From the NCBI GenBank assembly GCA_028023455.1, contig JAQFVV010012405.1, positions 62,001 through 126,000 of the forward strand: 64,000 bases of DNA. Reading direction: 5' to 3'. Positions 13,601-25,389 of the stretch are shown here, in pieces (position 1 is the stretch's first letter; each line of letters starts with the position of its first letter). This DNA is from Epiperipatus broadwayi. Taxonomy: Eukaryota; Onychophora; Udeonychophora; Euonychophora; Peripatidae. The position numbers were made by a program, and so were the translations under genes. A model generated the notes under the pieces. The model saw only the letters and a list, made by a program, of their open reading frames with translations. It ran no database searches and was not told the DNA's origin.

Positions 13601-15094
13601 TGTATATGTGAGTAATTTAATAATTATTATATGTAGGCTTATACTGTGACAGGTAAAATATAATCAGTCTTAAGTAGCTCACATCAGACCAGAAATCTTT
13701 AAAAAAAAAATTATACAGAGAAATAGAAGACATTATTTACTAAGTTAATGATCCACCTTCTGATGATACTGAAGTAGTGATTTGTTTTATTTGTTTTTAT
13801 TCACTAGTTAAATAGTTAGATATCAACTTATCAGTTAATAATTGAATGAGTAGTTTGATTGGCTTTGAGATGTTTACCTAGAATAAAAATTTCAGACTTA
13901 CTTAAAAAAAAATCTATCTTTATTTAAACTCGAAGTCATAATTATATCATATATGCATGTATAAATGTACATACAAATTGTAAGTGTAAGAATAAATGCA
14001 TAGAATGGGCATATGGCTCATTCATTAAATTTATCATCTATTTTAATCTACTCATTTTTTTTTGTAATGTCATATGGTATATTATTGGAGGAACAAAATA
14101 ATGTTAGGAACAATTCAACATGTCTCATTAATTTTTAACACTTTGCAATTTAGTTTTATGCTTTTTAACCATTAAAAAAAAAACTTGATAAAGCTGTTAG
14201 TTTATTTTATCTCCCTTTTTTATGCACATTTTGAAGAGAATAAAAAAAGAAACTAGAAAACTACTTTTAGCATTAATTTTCAACTTGTTAATTTGTTATG
14301 CACATGTTTGTTGTTTTTATGAAAGCATTGTTCGAGTGTGATTGACACGCTTGATCAACTTCGAACAGGTGGTTATCGGTTGATAAATGCCAAGCTTCAC
14401 ACACCTGAATGAAAATGACAAATCCAGTACTAAATATTGTTTTAAATTTTTATAAAAAAAAAAGGTAACTGATTTTTTTTTTTTTTAAATATGTAAGAGG
14501 AAGAAGAGAAGTACATTCAGGAATACTGACATTGTTAGAAGATATTTCTTATTAATGTTTTTTTTTTTTTTTTTGAGAATACTAAACTCGATCATTACTA
14601 TTCTTCAAAATAAAATGGCCACTCACTTAATTAGAATTATTATTTGAAATACTGTTTAGTATTATTAATAGTAATTTACTTATTTGTTTTGCTTATTGCG
14701 ATTTGCTTTCTTTACATATGTACGTGTGAGTATATATATATATATCCACAAATATATATAATTGTATGACTAATTCTTAGTTTATGTGACATGTGGGTAC
14801 TCGTGTGCCATACGTGTGTAACTATTTGATTAATTTGGTCAAATTGAGATGCAGGAATCATATATTTTTGATTTTAAATAGTTACTGTTTTAAGTTTGTC
14901 CATATATGTGATTTCATAATGTTCTTATTGTTATTATTATTATTGATGTTATTGTTATTTTTATTGTTGAAATAATAACAGCAATTTTGGAACTGAATCT
15001 CAATTTCTATAGTGGTAATACAGATGGTTTAGATAGATGTTTTAAGAGACACTGATAATAGAAAATATTTTCTATTGAAATGCTAATATTTAAC

Positions 15095-15164
<70 letters not shown>
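15095..15164. repeat. (AAT)n microsatellite
   Basis: About 23 uninterrupted AAT trinucleotides. Reading frames through it give poly-Leu, poly-Ile or poly-Asn strings that are not genes. Confidence 0.97.
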
Positions 15165-15167
<3 letters not shown>

Positions 15168-15297
15168 GTAATAAACAAACCAAAAGCATAGGAACCTACA
15201 TCCCTTTTCCATGAAAATCTGCATTTTAACACATAGTATATATGTATAATTACATTTCCATTCTCTGTCATTCTAGATATTAATGTAATATATGGAG

Positions 15298-15815
15298 TTT
15301 AGATATAAAATTTTAATAATATACTTTTACCAATTATACTTTGAACATTTTTACATCATATTCATGGTAAGTCTGCTGAGAACTTGAATTTTTTGCTGAT
15401 TTGAATATTATTAATTTTTTGGTTCATTACATATACATTTTGCGTAATGAACCACACCTCTTTTATTTTGCATTTGCCATGGTTTTTCTTTTCACATACA
15501 ACTGTAATGGCACTTGGATTGCAGCTATGGCCATGGTTTCTCTCATGATTGAGAAAGATGAAAAATTAGATGTTTCAGACTTAATTTTAGATTTCTTATA
15601 CATTATTGAGTATTGAGTCATTCTGGTTAAATGCAAAATAAAAGAGGCATTGTTCACTACACAAAATGATTATGCAATGAACAAAAAAGTAATAATATTC
15701 AAATCAACAAAAATATAATGTTCTCAGCAAATTGTCCATGAAAAATATGACATGAAAATTTCAAAAATATACTAGGTACAATTATATTATTAAAATTTTA
15801 TATTTAACTTCTAGG
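15298..15815. mobile_element. Foldback/MITE-like element with about 180-bp inverted arms
   Basis: The left arm (about 15298-15473) pairs with the right arm (about 15628-15815). Matched blocks include TTTTATTTTGCATTT / AAATGCAAAATAAAA, GATTTGAATATTATTA / TAATATTCAAATC and GCTGAGAAC / GTTCTCAGC. Identity is roughly 80% by eye. The 154-base centre has no recognisable domain. No clear TSD was found, so the superfamily is unassigned. Confidence 0.65.
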
Positions 15816-16209
15816 ATCATTCATCTGAAAAGTGTCTTAATTCTTTATGGTAACTTTTTTTTTTCAAAATCAAAGTCACTAGTAAATAATGAATGACTAC
15901 CATGATTGGAAGTGAAATGTCACTATTATCAGTTGACATAAGCAGGAGAAAATATCATAATATAATTCTCAATGTATAATAACACCATGTATTTAAATGA
16001 TTTGAAAGTGGTTTCTTGCATTCTCTTGAATAAGGCTGATTGATAATTGGACCCTGGTTTATAGAAAACAAACTATTAGAGTCATTCATTAAACCATAAA
16101 TTGTCAATAGCTAACTTGTTTCCAGATGTATTTCACAGATTCCAGCTGTAATTTAATAAACCAATATAATAATCTTTTTTTATCTACAAAGATAGCCTCT
16201 GCAATATAT

Positions 16210-17321
16210 TGTAACAGTCAAGTTTGTACATTCGCGTAACAGAATTCAGAATCCAAGCAAAAGAGACCGAAGCTGACCAGACTAGGACTGTGACATCCCA
16301 AGTCTGACCACACTTCAACTCGTAAGCCAGGATTCCAAGACTCAAGACCCTACGAATTACCACCTTGAAATTACACATAGTATACCTCTTTCCACACGGC
16401 CGACATAGGTCACGGAGAAGCAATAAGACTCTGATAATTAAAAGAGAGGTTCTTAATTGACTAAAATATATCACTAATCTAATTTAAATTAATGCATAGT
16501 TTTCACATATATAGGCTATAAATAGTAATTAGAATTGGATTGAATTAGATCAATAACGAGACAGAGAATGAAATACATTAAATTAATTATATATTTATTT
16601 ACAATTGGCATGAAATTGATAAGTTTACACATTTCAGCGTCGAATGTACAAACATTGGGTGGATAAGAGAACACATTCTCTTTTTATATGCAATTCAAAA
16701 TCACTTTACATAAGTAATCATTAAATTTCATAGATGAGTTTAACATGTGCCCATCTTATGAATTGTTGACATTTAATACACAATCAATCACTACGTTATG
16801 TCTATAAATCTATTTAAACCAAATCCTATTATATTTGTGGCTGGTATATAAATAATTATATTAAACTTTGATCATGAATTCATTTACTAAAATATACAAT
16901 ATGACTTAAATAACGAGCGCATAAACCAGCTCAAGTAATGATCGATCGAACATGGCTTTCGAGAGAAAATTTCAGAATGCTGAAAGTGTTATGTTAAGGT
17001 GGGAGAGTTGGCTGCATAAGATTTTACCAATGCGCTATGGCACAGGTAAACAATAATAGGAAAAGTTGCTCTGTGGATGGATGAAATAACTTCAGGGTTC
17101 TTGCGACAAACGCCAGTACCCTGTAACCGATCGCAATGCTGCGTGAAAAGGAACATTGTGTTCAGGAATGGCGGGGGTCTCACATGCTAACCTGGCCTTG
17201 GCTCAGGCTTTGCTACTGCTCTACCCTATAAAAGATGTGCTGGCAATGCCATGGCTCCATCTTGAGATACGTATATTACGTATAGCAGCAAAACGAGAAT
17301 AATTTTATAAAATAATATCAC
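16210..17321 (-). mobile_element. Candidate decayed LTR (3' LTR of a minus-strand element)
   Basis: The block starts TGTAACAG directly after ATAT (16206-16209), the same edge style as the probable solo LTR at 25387. It may end at ATCACA (17321), because the adjoining bases read on the minus strand as a purine-rich GGCGGATG, like a polypurine tract. A TATAAAAG motif lies near 17226. No second LTR copy was found, so the boundaries are tentative. Confidence 0.3.
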
Positions 17322-19492
17322 ATCCGCCAAGCAAAGAATAGTATATTTCATACTATGAAATACGAGTTAATTGCATATTAGCTCTATCAAATTGGGACCA
17401 ACTCTTGCATAGCCTGATAATAAATGTCTATGCTACTAAAAGGAATATTACTACATCTGTACTTTGACATGTTCGATCTATTAAGTTACTTATAGATAAT
17501 AAATATTTAAGGAGGAAAAGTATATTTCTATGGACTTAAGAATTTAAATGTCAAATATACTTATAAATACGATCAAGGCTAAATTTAATTCTAAATAAAA
17601 CTATAAGGTTAAGTTTTTAACTGGTTGATTAAAAGAACCACATTTCACATATGAAATCATTTAAATAATAAAAAAATAGGATTTCGAAACAGCACAGAAA
17701 GTTGACGCTATAAACAAATTACACGAAGATTTTCAAATAATATCTTCTTAAATATATACATGAAATTAAGTGCTCACTGTTTCGAAATATTGGCATATGA
17801 AATATAATAAGCATTTAAAATAAAATAAGCAAAGAAATATAGACACAACCGCAGTGATATAACTTTAAACTAAATAATTTACTTTGAAGTGAATGGAAAA
17901 TATAAATAAGTCAGATTATTTAAACTTTAACACATTAAATTTTGATAGCAAGTGACATATTAAAATAATTAAATGGATTTTAAGTTTTGATTACATTTAG
18001 CTTTATCATTACTTTAAAAAGAGAGTTAGCTAACTTATATAGATATATTTACATTTAGAATTACACAGAATTACACAGAGCTCTGCGATTTGAAAAATAA
18101 AACGGTACCGGTATTATTTATCTGGACTGCAAGTTCTTGGCTGTAGTTTTGGTGAATTTTACTCGGCGGCTGGTGGCATCATCTTTCCCATTATGTTAGG
18201 CTTGTCTCTTCTATCGGCATAATGGTGGTTTAGGCATTTCGACGAGAGAAACCCTGTTCTCCCACGGAGTAACAGCAACAAGATGCCCGCTTTTAGCCGG
18301 ACATGTTAAACATTAACAATTGTGAATACTGGCTGCAATTCTCACTAATAATATGGCTGTCCATCCTTTGTTAAAAAACTACAGAGTATTTATATCTTTT
18401 CCTTATTGGAATCTATCGCCTCAAGACTCACTAAACTCAGGAATTTAATTAAATATTTTTCAATTTTACAATCCAGATTTTTAAAATCTTAGATAACTTA
18501 TGTTAGAAACATTCCATAAGCTATTATTATAATTAAGATTTTTCATTGCAAACAATTGTCCAATTTAGATTTTAAAATAACTTACTCTTATCTAAGGAGA
18601 TTTTAATTAGTAAATTTTGAACTAGTTTTACTGTTTATGAATTCCAGGTGTGGTCGTTAATGACACTTGTTTACAATCAAAAATCTTTTTAATTACTTGA
18701 CCAGCTTTTATTTTTATCTTACATTAAAAACAGCCTTTTAACATTTTTTTAAAACGAAAACATTTTTAACATATTTATTTAAAATAATTTACAAACATAT
18801 TTTGATATAGCTTTTAAATATTGTACCGGTATAAATCCACCACGCTTACTCATACACAGTACCCGTGTTCGAACCCAGTCCATGCTTAAGAATAATTTCC
18901 AAAATGCCAACTGAATTCAAACCCAAACCCCGGTATGACTAACCGATGATAAACAGCACGGGGTTATCCCTTTTCTAGCTCAGCTTAGAACATGGACAAA
19001 ATTCTTACAGTTAATGATATATAGATTTATTAGACTATAGATACTGGGACGGTCATTCATGTAACGTATATATTTAAGTTGCCAATACAGACAGTAAGTG
19101 GCTAAATAGACTTAGAGAGTAATAAGGTGGAGGACACAAAAATTTAGATTAAATAAAGTGTTTAATAAGCAAAATATAAAGCATATAAATATAGTGTTAA
19201 ATAAGACAAATAGAAAGCACATGAATATAAGGTTATATAATAGAAATATACAGCATATAAATATAATGTTAACAGTACGGTAAGACTTCCATGAATCCTC
19301 TTGTATTTGGCTACTAGTCTTTAGTAAACGTTTTATTTAGTAAACAAACTTATGCCAATAGCTGGGTAGTTAAATGATTGATGGGTGGTTAAGAGAATCA
19401 GAGTATTTGAACACTGGAAAAATATTTATCTAAAGATTTTTGTTTACTTATTTTATTTGAATAGGCTCGAGCCGGAACGTAGACGAACAGTG

Positions 19493-19702
19493 GAGGTGGT
19501 TTTATATAAATACGACATAAGAGATAGATGTACTGGTGGTTTTATATAAATACGACATGGAAGATAGATGAACTGGTGGTTTTATATAAATACGACATGG
19601 AAGATAGATGAACTGGTGGTTTTATATAAATACGACATGGAAGATAGATGAACTGGTGGTTTTATATAATTACGACATGGAAGATAGATGAACTGGTGGT
19701 TG
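19493..19702. repeat. Five-copy 40-bp tandem repeat
   Basis: GGTGGTTTTATATAAATACG recurs every 40 bases from 19495, 19535, 19575, 19615 and 19655, with a truncated sixth start at 19695. Units are nearly identical, which suggests recent expansion. Confidence 0.95.
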
Positions 19703-21465
19703 CCTATATTCAAGAGCCCTACAGTAATCAATTGCGGTGCATTAACGGAATACCGGGCGGCTTGTACTTTGACAAGGCTTAATGCCCCCAAGTAGCTCCG
19801 GGACACGACAACCAGCCGGGATCATTTCGAACCCCGGTGATCCAAGAGATTACCGGGAAAGAAAACTGCTTTCATTCCCCAATGGTAGAATGGCGAGACG
19901 CTAACTTCAGCGAAGGAAAGGCATTGCCACAGACATCACGGACGAGAACTTGAAATGGATTTTTAAAAGAAATTATATAAAACCTGAAAACTATTTGTCT
20001 GTTTCTACGCCACAGGCTGAGATCCTTACCCCAATAAAACGTAGCGGACTTAAACTGACGGTGACAACAATAATTAGTTAAATTTACTCTGAAACTCTAA
20101 CCCTTCGGGTTAACAGGCGGTAGCGATAGTATCAAATTATTCAGTGAATTATTTCTCATATTATACATAACATTAATGAACACTTTGAAACTATTATATA
20201 TATATTTAATATTGAGACTTAGATTGTAATTTTATAACAACTTAACATAGAATAATAAAGCGACTTAACATTTATCAACTCGGAATGTGAGAGAATATTT
20301 AATTCAGAAAATGAAATTACTTTTAAAATTAAATTGATCACTATTACACACTAGTTTACACAGAATTGGAAATATTACTATTGGCAATGTTTGTCTATGA
20401 AATAAGCAACATAAGAAAATATAAATGCATTCAGTTGAAATATTATTACTATTAATTACAATTTTATAAATGATTTCTAAAGACTAGAGCAGAGGATAAA
20501 AAAAGAAGAAAAGAAAATTTACTGACAGATTAAACAATAGCATTATAAATGATATAAAGACTTACATATGATTCACTTGATTGATAACATTAAGCACGGA
20601 AGAAAATTAAAGTTCGTGTAACAAAGTTACTGTTCTTTCTTCATCCAGCTTGGCTTGTGACGACCGTAGGCGCGCATTTTTGAAAGTTATTTGTAAGGCA
20701 TATCTAATTTAGAGGTTGGAAGTTGGAAATTGTGAGTTACGTGAAACATGATCAAACAGCGGCACGAGGATCCATATTGGCGGGCAGAGACCAGCTCCTG
20801 GCACTTAGCCCATCAACATTGCGATTCACTGGTAAACTTCTTAATAATAATGTTTGAATTATACTCAACTGCTGTGTTGTCTCGAGACTACCTCTCTCAA
20901 ACACGACAAAAGTTAGAATGTAAGTTTTTTCTAGAATTTGCCACTGCTGACCTTTCCGACTTGTTTTTGTTTTAGGCTCCGCCTACTTTCTCTAGCCTCT
21001 AGCGATGCAGCTTGACCAACAATCAATTATCTGTTTTTAGCAATCTTTTAATTTAATATCCCATTTTTAAATTGACATAATAATTACATATAAAAATTCC
21101 TTACTAATTTTGAATACAACTTAATTGCTCTGAACATTTGTGCAATTAGATTTTAATTAAAAACACTGATCAAAGGAATGTGATTTTTGATCAGTATTTT
21201 TAAACGACTTTATACAATTTTAAAACTAAAATTTAAAACAAATACGCCCGCACTGAAACTTTAAATTAAATGATATAAATCCACAAACCACGCACACACG
21301 AATATTATTTCATGGTTTGCGACATTTATATACGGAAACTTTACATATTTATTTATAAACTATAGAATATATATAACTAATTTATATTATAACTTAAAAT
21401 AGACAAAATCTCACTGCGGGCGAACAGTAGTTTGAATTACCGTACATAAAAACACCTGAAACGAA

Positions 21466-21483
21466 GATCGGTTCTCCGATCTG
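21466..21483. repeat. Perfect 7-bp hairpin inside GAAAC...GTTTC
   Basis: AGATCGG-TTCT-CCGATCT folds perfectly and is enclosed by an outer GAAAC / GTTTC pair. The same GAAAC-hairpin-GTTTCAAT layout recurs at 21890-21927 and, inverted, at 40246-40282. Confidence 0.5.
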
Positions 21484-21619
21484 TCTGTTTCAATATATTT
21501 TCGAGAAACTTTTCCCTGAAATATATTTAAAACAAGAAATCTTTTAACAATTTTTAAAGAAACATTTAATAGTATTTTTAGATAATGGCTTTTACATATT
21601 TTAAATCATGTCTTTCTTC

Positions 21620-21930
21620 TATATAGCACAGATTATATATCCACATACGAAATTACAATATTAAACAACAAAATTAATAATTTACTCTTAACTTAAATAA
21701 TATAACGAACATTTTTAGAATTATTAAATCAATTTAGTATGCTATAATTTTACTAATCCTATCTAATTATAGCGTTGGTTTGCACGCAAATATATAATAC
21801 TGTTTATACAGACATGAACGAATTTTAAATTTATTAACATTTAAATAGGTTCGAACTTAGCACAGATGAGAGTGTCATCAGGTTTGATGGTGAAACAATC
21901 GGGGCTTGGAAAGTTATCGTTTCAATATTA
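21620..21930 (+). repeat. Interspersed repeat family A, plus-strand copy
   Basis: It aligns by eye with the reverse complement of 40226-40560. Shared blocks include ATATCCACATACGAAATT-like, TTATAGCGTT, TATAATACTGTTTATA-like, AGGTTCGAACTTAGCACAGA and GGTGAAAC...GTTTCAAT. The copies are diverged. The GGTTCGAAC box resembles a Pol III B box, but no A box was found at the right distance. Confidence 0.6.
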
Positions 21931-22586
21931 ATCAAACTGACTGATCTTTTGAGAATCCAACTTTTCTCTTCTTATTTTAAAATTCTTATTTGCTATATTT
22001 CATTTTTACAATTAAGCCTTTCAGATAATAGACATTCTAAAAGTTAATATTTGAATTTTGCAAAATAACTAAATAATGTACTAAATGGGATTCCTAATTA
22101 TAGCAATAACACTTTTCATTATTGGACATTGTGTTATCTCTTCATAAAAATTGTAGTACAAAATATTTCTTGTTTGAATTTTTCAAATTGAAATAAATTT
22201 TAGGTTACACATCATTAAAGAATGAAAATATATCTTAAAATTCAAAATTAAATTTATCATTACAACAAATTTAAATTTCTTTAATTGTTAGTCAGAAAAA
22301 TCTGCTTCTACTTGATTGTAACTTTTTTTTTTACTTGTCTTCTTAAAAACAAATATTTTCAAATAAAAATTTGTAGTCACATAGTTTTTTGGTTTAAAGT
22401 AACTATTTTATAAATATATTGTGTAAATACGCTTATATATGTAAATAACTGATTGAAAATTACTATTTTTCTTTTCAAAGTGATACATTCAAAATTAGTT
22501 ATTGGATATTTTAAAAAATTAGCAGATTATTTATATATAATAGTGTCCATATATCCACCAATTTCTATATCTGCATGTTTAGTTCA

Positions 22587-22588
<2 letters not shown>

Positions 22589-22653
<65 letters not shown>
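22589..22653. repeat. (TA)n microsatellite
   Basis: An uninterrupted TA run of about 32 repeats. Confidence 0.97.
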
Positions 22654-22655
<2 letters not shown>

Positions 22656-22787
22656 CTTAAAATAATGTACATTGTCTAAAATAAACTTAATGTAATTGTA
22701 ATATACTTGAACTTAAACTTTCAAACTCCTACAGCTATCCAATCCATCTTATAAACTGATACACATGTCAACATACATATGAAAAAG

Positions 22788-22850
22788 ATAAATGATTTCC
22801 AATATATGTATTTCATGTTGAACCAGCATTCATCATTTGTTCTAGATCAC
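22788..22850 (-). repeat. Degenerate hammerhead core, copy 1
   Basis: On the minus strand ATGATGA (C3 changed to A) is followed by an ATGCTG-GTT-CAACAT stem-loop with one mismatch, then an intact GAAA, then TACATATATTGG. Only the first core base is lost relative to the hammerhead consensus. Confidence 0.6.
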
Positions 22851-23613
22851 CATCTCCCCCCCATATATATATATATAATCACTGCTCATTAATATTAACC
22901 TTTTTTTCCATCAGTTACGATTAAAAACATGACAGGCTTCCTGTCGCTCAAATCCCATCATCTTTAATGCTACGGTAAAGATTTTACCGTCATTTGAAAG
23001 GTTATAAAAAGTTCCATAAGATGCTGCCCTCTCTTGAATTATTTTACAAGTAAAAAATCAATAAAACTGACATTGAAGGTCTAACAAAGGAAGAGGGCTG
23101 TCCATCATTGATGCTGATTGGCTGTTAGTAGTCAAGGACAAAGAAAATCTCTTGTCAATAACAAAATCGCTACGATTTCTTTTGTTTCATTTTGAAAGTG
23201 ATAAACGAATGTTTTAGACCATTTTAAAAGTATTTTTTGACATATTATAAATTATTTTGATAAAATATGCTAAAAATAAAATTATTATAGAAAAATATAA
23301 ATTATTTATTTTTCCGGAACGTAAAACTGAGAAAGAAATCACTGACATCAGCAACACTTTTTTGTTGATTACTAACGTTCATTTTAGATTTGCCGCTATC
23401 GAATATTTTTATAATTATAAATAATTTATTTTTGAAAATACTTTCGTTCACTTTCATAACCTGACAAATTATTAATATACTTTTTACAAATGAAACTAAA
23501 GTGAATATAATATTAAAAGATGAATATATGAGTTTGTGAATTGACCAATTAAAAGTTTAGACTTTTACCTTACTCGGCCAATAAAATAATCAGCAATCAA
23601 TAGGTTAAGACAA

Positions 23614-23820
23614 CAAATCTTTAAACTTTAATGGACAAGTTTCAATTTTCTCCACTCTCCAACTCTTCAGCTATCCATATCATTGAAAATTTGAGGACAA
23701 AATATTGGAATCAACAAGGGCTTATGAGAATTTTATTCTCAGATTTTTGATGATATGAATGGCTTAAGAGTTGGAGAGTGAAGAATATTGAAACTTGTCC
23801 ATTAAAGTTTAAAGATTTAA
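23614..23820. repeat. Short inverted repeat within the cluster
   Basis: AATCTTTAAACTTTAATGGACAAG-type and CTCCACTCTCCAACTCTT-type blocks recur inverted at the other end (about 68-base arms, about 65-base centre). This gives a foldback version of the second module. Confidence 0.75.
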
Positions 23821-23861
23821 CATCTTAATATAACTGAGCAATGATTATAAATATGTGTTGA

Positions 23862-23925
23862 AGATAGTGATCTGGAGCAACTGATGAGTGCAACATAAAA
23901 TATGTATATTGGAGATCTTTTATTA
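23862..23925 (+). repeat. Degenerate hammerhead core, copy 2
   Basis: CTGATGA is intact at 23881-23887, but the stem II hairpin is shortened (GTGCAACAT) and the G of GAAA is replaced (AAAA), so catalysis is not expected. Confidence 0.6.
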
Positions 23926-24299
23926 TTTTCACATGTATGCAATCATGTGTATCACATGTATATGATGGATTGGATAGGTGTGGGAGTTTGAAAGTTTGAG
24001 TTCATGTCCCTTGTAATTACATTAAGTTTTTACTACATACAATGTACATGTATTTTAAGTATTACATATTGAGCCTGTATTCTGCTCATCCCTCTTCTGT
24101 ATAGTTAAATGGACATATTAAAGTCCTATGTATGACATGTCAGATTGACAATAATATTGGCATCAACAAGACATTGAGAATTTCATCTTGGATTTTTAAT
24201 GATATGGAGGGCTGAAGAGTATGAGAAGCTTGTTCAATGAAGTTTAAAAATTTGCCATCTTAATGTAAATGGAGCAGTGATTGTATATATGTGTCGAAG

Positions 24300-24362
24300 A
24301 TGGTGATCTAGACTAACTGACAAATGCCCAACATGAAATATGTATATTGGAGATTATTTATC
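24300..24362 (+). repeat. Degenerate hammerhead core, copy 3
   Basis: GAAA (24335-24338) and TATGTATATTGGAGATTATT are kept, but the core reads CTGACAA at 24316-24322, losing the essential G8. Confidence 0.6.
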
Positions 24363-24601
24363 TTTTTCACATGTATGTAGTCATATGTATCAGTTGCTTA
24401 AGATGGAATGGATAGCTATGGGAGTTTGAAAGTTTGAGTTTAGCTCCCTTATAATATAATATATAATATTTAAATATACATATATTGTTTATACTAAACT
24501 TAATATAATTATAAGGGACTTGAACTCAAACTTTAGGGCACCTTACATCTATCCACTATATCTTATACAACTAATATACATTACCACATTTATGTGAAAA
24601 A

Positions 24602-24663
24602 GATAAATGATCTCCATTATACATATTTTGTGCTGAACCAGCACTCATCAGTTGTTCCAGATT
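24602..24663 (-). repeat. Degenerate hammerhead core, copy 4
   Basis: On the minus strand CTGATGA (24645-24651) is followed by a perfect 6-bp stem II, GTGCTG-GTT-CAGCAC, but G12 is A (AAAA instead of GAAA). This copy best shows the ancestral G-C closing pair of stem II. Confidence 0.65.
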
Positions 24664-24851
24664 GACTTAAGGTCCACATCGGTATGACAAAAATATTGGA
24701 ATCAACAAAGGCTTTGAGCATTCCATTTTCAGATTTTCAGTGAAATGGATGGCAAAGAGTTGAAGAGTGGGAGGATTGGAACTTGTCCATTAAAGTTTAA
24801 AGATGTGTTATTTTGATATAAACTGAGCACTGATTGTATATATGTGTGAGA

Positions 24852-24925
24852 GATAGTAATCTGGACCAACTGTTATGTGCTGATTCAGCATGAAATCTTT
24901 ATATTAATTAATCATTTATCTTTTT
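24852..24925 (+). repeat. Degenerate hammerhead core, copy 5
   Basis: The TCTGGACCAA stem I strand, the GTGCTGATTCAGCAT hairpin and GAAA remain, but the core reads CTGTTAT. Confidence 0.55.
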
Positions 24926-25348
24926 CATATGTATATGGTCATGTGTATTAGTAGTATAAAATAAATTGGATAGATGTAGGGTACTTGAAAATTTGAGTTT
25001 AGTCGCTAATTTATATATATATATGTTGGTACCTACTGAAATTTGAAATCAATTTCAATATGTGATGATATGTCAGTCATATTTTTTCTTTGTTTGATTT
25101 TAATAGTGAATACAATAACCTAGAGAACATTGAATACGTTGTTACGACAATATAATATTGAGAAAAAGAAATTTTATTATTAACCGTAGTATGTAAAAAT
25201 TATGAGTTGACTTCATTTTAAAAATGAATGTGTAAATAATAAAGTTTATAGTCTTAATAAAGTTATTATTTTTTCTTTATTATATATATTTTCATTAGTG
25301 CATTCACAATAGTAGATTATAAATAATAAATGTAAATATTTAATGTCT

Positions 25349-25351
<3 letters not shown>

Positions 25352-25386
<35 letters not shown>
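25352..25386. repeat. (TA)n array at the solo-LTR edge
   Basis: A pure TA run ending directly at the TGTAACC edge of the probable LTR. Confidence 0.95.

Positions 25387-25389
<3 letters not shown>

Larger units (their letters stand above)
5581..15297. other. AT-rich non-coding DNA, no gene seen
   Basis: Only short stop-bounded frames of low-complexity composition are present. Contents are poly-A/T runs (such as 6768-6782), TA-rich microsatellites (7591-7676, about 8913-8931, 12580-12594, 13345-13365, 14731-14746) and the (AAT)n array at 15095-15164. No exon with plausible splice sites and recognisable protein similarity was found. Confidence 0.6.
17322..21619. other. CpG-containing, ORF-less block (probable decayed transposon)
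   Basis: Base composition is richer in G+C and CpG than the neighbouring DNA, with patches such as 18130-18300, 18840-18970, 19730-19930 and 20640-20830. No frame of convincing length or similarity exists. T-loop-like GTTCGAACCC (about 18870) and TTCGAACCCCGG (about 19826) occur, but the rest of a tRNA does not fold around them. It may be the internal region of an old LTR element. Confidence 0.35.
22700..25010. repeat. Cluster of a hammerhead-bearing short repeat family (both orientations)
   Basis: At least five partial units share a module: GATNGTGATCTGGACCAAC-like stem, CTGATGA-like core, a GTGCTG/CAGCAC hairpin, GAAA, TATGTATATTGGAGAT, TTTATCTTTTTCA and GGATTGGATAG...GTTTGAAAGTTTGAG. Core centres are near 22820 (minus), 23890 (plus), 24325 (plus), 24635 (minus) and 24880 (plus). 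A second module (ATTGGAATCAACAA ... TTGTCCATTAAAGTTTAAAG) alternates with it at 23614-23820, 24140-24250 and 24690-24810. The units adjoin (AT)n runs. The intact relative is at 42427-42487. Confidence 0.8.

Noticed and set aside
15007-15271. Poly-Leu and poly-Ile frames
   Set aside because: Translations of the (AAT)n array.
16184-16474. 96-codon minus-strand frame
   Set aside because: Spans the edge of a putative LTR, with no similarity recognised; likely chance in a G+C-richer patch.
19493-19702. CRISPR-like direct repeats
   Set aside because: Contiguous 40-bp tandem units without unique spacers, in an animal-type genome.
18840-19860. tRNA-like GTTCGAACCC and TTCGAACCCCGG
   Set aside because: No acceptor stem, anticodon arm or CCA-compatible spacing could be folded around them.
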